From positions 49,427 to 113,426 of the forward strand of contig JAPDPQ010000017.1 in NCBI GenBank assembly GCA_034506395.1: DNA of 64,000 nt. Direction: 5' to 3'. The DNA comes from a candidate division KSB1 bacterium (GTDB lineage: Bacteria; Zhuqueibacterota; Zhuqueibacteria; Thermofontimicrobiales; Thermofontimicrobiaceae). This document shows, one piece after another, positions 59,633 through 64,000 of the stretch. The notes beneath the pieces were generated by a model. The model worked only from the letters and a program-made list of their open reading frames with translations. It was not told where the DNA came from and did not search any database. Made by a program: the position numbers and the translations under genes. Numbering within the stretch: position 1 is the stretch's first letter; each line of letters begins with the position of its first letter.

Positions 59633-59809
59633 TTATGCTTTTATTATCACTGTGCCAAAAGTCTCAATATGAAAACGAATGGCAGATTTAACATCCATCA
59701 ATGCTTCTTCATAAGTGTCACCTTCGCCAACGACGATGCCCTTTAAACCAAGAGGATAGGCGACATAACCATCAGGATGTTTTTCGACTACGATTTTAAA
59801 TTTATGCAT
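59633..59809 (-). CDS. Orphan HicB-like small protein
   Basis: 58 aa: starts MHKFKIVVEKHPDGYVAYPL, continues GLKGIVVGEGDTYEEALMDV and ends HIETFGTVIIKA. This is the partial RNase-H-like fold of HicB antitoxins (EKHPDGYVAYPLG, GDTYEEAL, then an amphipathic helix). No HicA toxin gene flanks it, and no DNA-binding C-terminal domain is present. Located between nuoI and the DUF433 gene. Confidence 0.82.
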   Translation of the reverse strand: MHKFKIVVEKHPDGYVAYPLGLKGIVVGEGDTYEEALMDVKSAIRFHIETFGTVIIKA

Positions 59810-59861
59810 AGTATCTTGCCCCCATTAATGAAATAAATGAAAAAATAGAACGGATGCAAAA

Positions 59862-60419
59862 TCATGGATTATACCCATGCACCACATCATCGCTCACCAC
59901 AGGGTGCCAATTCAAAAGCGTGTCCCGATCATAAACCATTTTGAAACGATTATAGCCCACCAGCTTCTCCGTTGTCGGCAACATCCGAATGGCGTCCACG
60001 GGACAGGCTTCAACACAGAAGCCACAGAAGATACAGCGGCTGACATCGATGTTAAAAATTTTGGGCCGCTTTTGAATGATCGGATCCTCGCTTTCTTCAG
60101 CCTCGATAGTAATGCAGGACGCTGGGCAGATGGTGGCGCACATCTGACAGGCCACGCAGCGGGGCGAGCCGTTGGTGCGTTGCACCAGAACATGTCTCCC
60201 TCGATTATTGGGCGATAAATCGGGTCGTTGTTCTTCGGGATAATAGACAACTACACCACCCCTGCGGAAGGTGAACCATTTGAATAAATTTCGGAACAAA
60301 TGCTTCGATGTGATCCAGACGCCTCGGCCAATTTCCTTTACATAAAGCTGATCCAGCAGCGTTCGTTTCTTGCGATCGTAATATTTCATGTCGGGCAGGT
60401 CTGGTAATTGGTAACTCAT
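59862..60419 (-). CDS. nuoI: NADH-quinone oxidoreductase subunit I
   Basis: 185 aa. Two [4Fe-4S] motifs: CVACQMCATICPASC and CIFCGFCVEACPVDA, the N6a/N6b clusters. The N-terminal part (KEIGRGVWITSKHLFRNLFK) contacts the membrane arm. It passes electrons toward the quinone site beside NuoH and NuoB. Confidence 0.97.
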   Translation of the reverse strand: MSYQLPDLPDMKYYDRKKRTLLDQLYVKEIGRGVWITSKHLFRNLFKWFTFRRGGVVVYYPEEQRPDLSPNNRGRHVLVQRTNGSPRCVACQMCATICPASCITIEAEESEDPIIQKRPKIFNIDVSRCIFCGFCVEACPVDAIRMLPTTEKLVGYNRFKMVYDRDTLLNWHPVVSDDVVHGYNP

Positions 60420-60743
60420 ATTTAAAATCTCCTCATTCTCAATACCTGGAAAAAATAGGCCATACGGTATCAGACAACTTTTTGACCGCTAATTGCGCTA
60501 ATTATTCTTATTTCGTTAATTGGTGCTTGAATGAAAACTCACCTTTCTGCCATTTCCAGCCGCCAGTTGGCGGGGGAGAAATCTGGAAGTCCAACTATCT
60601 CAATGTCACCAGATTCCTCACTTCGTTCGGAATGACACTTTTATTTAAAATTCACTGCTTTTCGTTCAGGTACTAATTAATAATTAGCGTAATTTGTCAA
60701 ATTCGTGTAATTGGCGGTCAAGATGGTGGTGATAGAAACACAA
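60420..60743. repeat. Repeat-containing gap between nuoH and nuoI
   Basis: 324 bases. GACCGCTAATTGCGCTAATT (from 60484) and, reversed, AATTGGCGGTCAAG (near 60708) are inner motifs of the 134-bp array at 50202. A single 'TTCGTTCGGAATGACA' half-repeat ends near 60637. No gene is visible. Confidence 0.65.
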
Positions 60744-61940
60744 TTAAAACCCACCAACCGCTACAATAATAATCGTCACAATCAAATTTAAAATGGACAG
60801 CGGCAACAAAATCTGCCAGCCCAATTTCATCAATTGGTCATAACGAAATCGGGGTAAACTCCACCGCATCTGCTGCAACAGCCAGCAGAAGAAAAAGACC
60901 TTTAACGTGAACGACAGTAATTCCAGAATCACCACCGTCGCATGGGAGAGCGGGGTAAATCCGCCCCAGGGCCAATGAAACCCATCGGCCATGAGATAGG
61001 GCACGGAATAGCCGCCAAAGAACAGGGTCGTCACAATGACCGCCACAAAGGCGATGGTGATAAATTCAGCGAACATGAACAGCAGCATTTTGAAGCCCGA
61101 GTATTCGGTGAAATAGCCTGAGATAATTTCCGACTCGGCTTCGGGCAAATCGAATGGGATGCGCTTGTTTTCGGCGATGGCGGCAAACAGAAATAGGAAG
61201 AAAGCGACAGGCTGCAAGAAAATGCCCCATTTCGGCAGCCAGCCCCAGGCCAACTGTCGCTGGGCTTGCACCAATTCCCAAATATCCACTTGCTGGTAAA
61301 TGAAAATTAAGCCCAGCAGTGATAAACCCATGCTGATTTCGTACGAGATCATCTGAGAGGCGCCCCGCATGCCGCCCATCATGGAGAACTTATTGTTGGA
61401 CGACCAGCCCGCCAGGATGGCGCCGAAAATATTCAGTCCGCTAATAGCAAAAATATAGAGCAAACCGACGTTCAAATCAGCGACCTGCACCCGAAAGCTA
61501 AAATCAGGCAGGTGATTGGCAAAATATTCGGGCAGCCAGGGGATCCATTTCAGATACCAGGCTTGGAAGAATTCGGCGGGTCGCAACTCCCCCGCAAATG
61601 GAACTACCGCCGCTGTAATTGTCGCAGGCACGAAAGCGAAAAAGATGGCCAGATTGTACATCAAGAAATCATACGCTCGGGGCTTGAAATCTTCTTTGAC
61701 CAACGTCTTGATAGCATCAGCCAGGTTATTGATGAACCCCCACAGCGCCAGCTTTTTCCCACCAGGTAGGGGAATAGCCGCCCGATTCGCCCCGATGCGA
61801 TCCTGCAGCACAGCCGATTGTTTTCGTTCCGACCAGCTCATCAATGCGCCCATGGTGAACATAAACAAAAATACAGCGCTGGCTAATAGGAAACTCGTGA
61901 TAAAATTGACGGTATTAATGCCTAAAAAAGTGGATTCCAT
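60744..61940 (-). CDS. nuoH: NADH-quinone oxidoreductase subunit H
   Basis: 398 aa, about eight helices. Signature GALMSWSERKQSAVLQDRIG with GANRAAIP after it, GWSSNNKFSMMGGMRGASQM, ISYEISMGLSLLGLIF and FDLPEAESEIISGYFTEYSG form the quinone-chamber loops. Longer than E. coli NuoH (325 aa), mainly through periplasmic loop and C-terminal additions. Confidence 0.97.
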   Translation of the reverse strand: MESTFLGINTVNFITSFLLASAVFLFMFTMGALMSWSERKQSAVLQDRIGANRAAIPLPGGKKLALWGFINNLADAIKTLVKEDFKPRAYDFLMYNLAIFFAFVPATITAAVVPFAGELRPAEFFQAWYLKWIPWLPEYFANHLPDFSFRVQVADLNVGLLYIFAISGLNIFGAILAGWSSNNKFSMMGGMRGASQMISYEISMGLSLLGLIFIYQQVDIWELVQAQRQLAWGWLPKWGIFLQPVAFFLFLFAAIAENKRIPFDLPEAESEIISGYFTEYSGFKMLLFMFAEFITIAFVAVIVTTLFFGGYSVPYLMADGFHWPWGGFTPLSHATVVILELLSFTLKVFFFCWLLQQMRWSLPRFRYDQLMKLGWQILLPLSILNLIVTIIIVAVGGF

Positions 61941-61962
61941 TTAATCTACCTTTGATAAATTT

Positions 61963-62295
61963 TTAGATAATGCCCTCTGCTTTTAATATTTGCAAAATTT
62001 CTTCCTTTCGCACATCTCCGATTTTTGTCTTTGCATAAATTGTCAAAAGCCGAACCACTTGCTCTTCATCTTTTACATAGCTGATAACACGATAGCCACT
62101 GCGTTTTCCTTTCGAAATATCAGTGCATCTCAATCGAATTTTATAAATGTTGCTTCCTAACGACGCTCCTGCTCGCTCATTTTCATTTAAAATCCGATTC
62201 AGTTCTTTTAAGTCCGACCAAATATGAGGATAGTTTTTGCTCAGTTCCAAAACATCTTTCTTGAAGCGATTAGTTGGAACGATTCGAAAACTCAT
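61963..62295 (-). CDS. RelE/ParE-superfamily toxin
   Basis: 110 aa. MSFRIVPTNRFKKDVLELSK at the N-terminus, IYKIRLRCTDISKGKRSGYR and VISYVKDEEQVVRLLTIYAK are the RelE-like core strands with basic residues typical of ribosome-dependent mRNA cleavage. Its start overlaps the antitoxin gene by 26 nt. Located between nuoG and nuoH. Confidence 0.88.
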   Translation of the reverse strand: MSFRIVPTNRFKKDVLELSKNYPHIWSDLKELNRILNENERAGASLGSNIYKIRLRCTDISKGKRSGYRVISYVKDEEQVVRLLTIYAKTKIGDVRKEEILQILKAEGII

Positions 62296-62542
62296 TAATG
62301 AATTCCTCTAATGTCTCTTGGGACTGAATTCCAGCTTCTTGTTCTATGATATCACGGCAGGCTTCACGAATATTATTCAAAATGCGATGCTTTTCCTTCA
62401 TCGATAAAAAATCTTCGTCTGTTAGACTTTTTTCCATAAGGTAGCTTATAAAATCGTATACTACGATTAGCTTGTTCTCTGGTAATTCATCAATCAAATT
62501 GTGGATCTCATTTTTAATGGCAGCTGTTGCGGACATGGTCAA
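62270..62542 (-). CDS. Antitoxin partner of the RelE-like toxin
   Basis: 90 aa. The TTG at 62542 is spaced 6 nt from GGAGG; an ATG two codons later is the alternative. All-helical, acidic: IKNEIHNLIDELPENKLIVV, then YDFISYLMEKS resembles DUF2281-type antitoxin N-termini. No clear DNA-binding motif is seen. Overlaps the toxin gene, as usual for such pairs. Confidence 0.75.
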   Translation of the reverse strand: MTMSATAAIKNEIHNLIDELPENKLIVVYDFISYLMEKSLTDEDFLSMKEKHRILNNIREACRDIIEQEAGIQSQETLEEFINEFSNRSN

Positions 62543-62587
62543 AAATTTCCTCCCAAAAATTTGTTTTGTTATGGTTAGTTCCAGATC

Positions 62588-62788
62588 CTAAATTCGCCAG
62601 GCTGCATAAGTGAGCGCCTCCTGGATATCTTCTCTTTCCAGATATGGATAAGCCTTGAGAATATCACTTATCGAATATCCAGAAGCGACCAGTCCAACGA
62701 TCATCCCAACGGTAACACGCATACCACGAATGCAGGGCTTGCCGCCCATAACATTCGGATCAAAAGTTATTCGTGTTAAATTTTTCAT
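62588..62788 (-). CDS. DUF433 domain protein without a DUF5615 partner
   Basis: 66 aa. RITFDPNVMGGKPCIRGMRV, GMIVGLVASGYSISDILKAY, YLEREDIQEALTYAAW. It is a full DUF433 core. Just downstream comes the RelE-type pair rather than DUF5615, so it is either an orphan antitoxin or a solitary regulator. About 40% identical by eye to the DUF433 protein at 59353. Confidence 0.9.
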   Translation of the reverse strand: MKNLTRITFDPNVMGGKPCIRGMRVTVGMIVGLVASGYSISDILKAYPYLEREDIQEALTYAAWRI

Positions 62789-62824
62789 GAGATTTACTCT
62801 TAAATTTAAAAGCCAATTTGAATG

Positions 62825-64000
62825 TTAAAATGATTTCCGAACTTCTTCTACCGTCCGCCCCATCGGCTGAACCCCAAGCTCCTTCAACACATCCACAAAC
62901 AACGTCAACTCATCAAAATTATTTTCGCCTTTGATCGCTCTGCGGAAGGATTGCACATAGCCATCGATATTGGTGAACGAACCATGCTTCTCGGTCGAAA
63001 TTCGGCCTGCTATCGACCATTTTGCCTTCTCGAAAACCTGATCTTTAATGGCAGAAAGAGCGATAAGCTGTAACCCTGCCAATTTTTCCATCGGGGCATT
63101 TTGTCCCCAGACAAAAGCGTACTGGTAATCGCTGAGTACCAATTTTGAAATATCCTGAGCGCTGGGGAACGTTTTTTTCACACCAGCCATATTGGGCGTT
63201 TTATCTTCGGTGACCAGAATATCATCGCTTCTCACCTCACAGGTCTTTTCGTCCCAGACCCGATCGGCTTTGAAGAAAACGCCCGTTATCCCTATTGCTT
63301 CGACCAACTGCTGGGCCAACGCCAGTTCCTCATTAGTGGCATAAGAGGAAACGACAAAAGCCATCTGCTTGCCATGATCTTTGAATAGAGCGGCAACTTC
63401 CTTCACAAAATTTTTGTAATCGACTGGTTTGTGATTGATCTGCACCCCAGTTGCTCGGTTTTTAATCGGATTCATATAATAGATCCTGGCGAAATCGCAC
63501 ATCCAGGATTTGTTGACATTGGGATTTTCACGAGGTCGAACCCGATAAATTTTGTTGTTCTTGGTCTCAATGATGATGTTGCAGCCCCTGGAACAGCCTG
63601 CACAAATGGAATCGGTTTTATGCAGATTCCACACTCGCTCTTTGAATCGAAATTGGCGACTGGTCAAAGCACCCACAGGACAGATATCGGTGACGCAATA
63701 GCTGTATGGATCATCAAACGTATCGCCTGGCGCCAAAGACACATAAGTTTTATCGCCCCTTTCGACCAATCCCAATTTATTGGTCTTCGACACTTCTCTG
63801 GTAAACCGAACACAGCGGGAACAGGCGATGCAGCGTTCGGCATCATAAATAATGCGATCGCTGAAAATATAAAGCTTTTCTTTGGCGACCTTTTCTTCAT
63901 TGAAGCGGGATTTGTCCCCCGAGAACATCATGTATTGATCCTGCAGCATGCACTCGCCCGCCTTATCGCAAATGGGGCAATCCAGCGGATGATTGATCAA
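62825..64000 (-). CDS. nuoG: NADH-quinone oxidoreductase subunit G, N-terminus beyond window edge
   Basis: 391 codons run to the right edge; the N-terminal [2Fe-2S] part is missing. The visible order is HPLDCPICDKAGEC (His/Cys cluster), CIACSRCVRFTREVS with CVTDICPVGAL ([4Fe-4S]), CAGCSRGCNIII...WMCDF (N7-type cluster) and a shortened molybdopterin-oxidoreductase-like part. The codon at 64000 is TTG within the conserved LINHPLDCP, so it is not the start. Its C-terminal domain is much shorter than in E. coli NuoG (~900 aa). Confidence 0.95.
   Translation of the reverse strand: MINHPLDCPICDKAGECMLQDQYMMFSGDKSRFNEEKVAKEKLYIFSDRIIYDAERCIACSRCVRFTREVSKTNKLGLVERGDKTYVSLAPGDTFDDPYSYCVTDICPVGALTSRQFRFKERVWNLHKTDSICAGCSRGCNIIIETKNNKIYRVRPRENPNVNKSWMCDFARIYYMNPIKNRATGVQINHKPVDYKNFVKEVAALFKDHGKQMAFVVSSYATNEELALAQQLVEAIGITGVFFKADRVWDEKTCEVRSDDILVTEDKTPNMAGVKKTFPSAQDISKLVLSDYQYAFVWGQNAPMEKLAGLQLIALSAIKDQVFEKAKWSIAGRISTEKHGSFTNIDGYVQSFRRAIKGENNFDELTLFVDVLKELGVQPMGRTVEEVRKSF

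Overview
The window is one contiguous bacterial chromosome segment (about 45-50% G+C by eye) from a Gram-negative, respiring organism. Gram-negative envelope genes are plain: outer-membrane beta-barrels, a LolA-like protein, a TonB-dependent receptor and DsbD. Visible promoters are ordinary sigma-70 type (TTGACA / TATAAT, 17-18 bp spacing), not the Bacteroidota type. Gene content (DUF1848, DUF72, a bifunctional nuclease with a UVR motif, a digeranylgeranylglyceryl-phosphate-synthase-like UbiA, and 'TTCGTTCGGAATGACA' intergenic repeats) makes me think of an FCB-superphylum lineage such as KSB1 or Calditrichota. That placement is inference; the complete 16S gene at 39072-40637 would settle it.

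Layout. 1-4.6 kb (minus): TPR protein, ABC ATPase, FtsX-like permease, LolA-like protein and a truncated beta-barrel, apparently one envelope lipoprotein or lipid transport operon. 5.1-8.1 kb (minus): a UbiA prenyltransferase and DsbD. 8.6-12.6 kb (plus): proline dehydrogenase, a TonB-dependent receptor, a DUF1848 protein. 13.3-19.8 kb (plus): polyprenyl diphosphate synthase, then a compact PTS operon (EIIC, EIID, HPr, EI) running into a phosphoglucose/phosphomannose isomerase and an inositol-monophosphatase-family enzyme. 20-27 kb (plus): metK, ahcY, a small possible lipoprotein, a tRNA-queuosine-mannosyltransferase-like enzyme and an ABC-F ATPase. 27-36.4 kb (minus): DUF72, a sodium:solute symporter, an AmpG-like transporter with a large periplasmic insert, the bifunctional nuclease, a phosphoglycerate-mutase-like metalloenzyme and a SpoIID protein. 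36.9-38.8 kb: tRNA-Leu(CAG), divergent from smpB-tyrS. 38.8-44.5 kb: a complete rrn operon (tandem promoters, boxA, 16S, tRNA-Ile, tRNA-Ala, 23S, 5S, terminator).

44.5-50.9 kb is accessory DNA: a broken second 5S 3' end split by a palindromic element; a large coiled-coil plus FGE/C-type-lectin protein whose C-terminus looks like a diversity-generating-retroelement target; repeat-rich DNA with hairpins around a Y1 (IS200/RAYT-like) transposase; a GT39 glycosyltransferase and a GtrA protein; and a 134-bp tandem array.

50.9-64.0 kb (minus) is the respiratory complex I operon, nuoG-H-I-J-K-L-M-N, with nuoG cut by the window edge. Small genes of toxin-antitoxin type occupy several of its gaps: an orphan DUF433 and a RelE-like pair between nuoG and nuoH; an orphan HicB-like gene and a DUF433/DUF5615 pair between nuoI and nuoJ; a broken DUF4160, a DUF2442, a VapBC-like pair and a DUF2283 gene between nuoL and nuoM. 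Two other gaps (nuoH/I and nuoM/N) hold intergenic repeats. This interspersion is the most unusual large-scale feature of the window.
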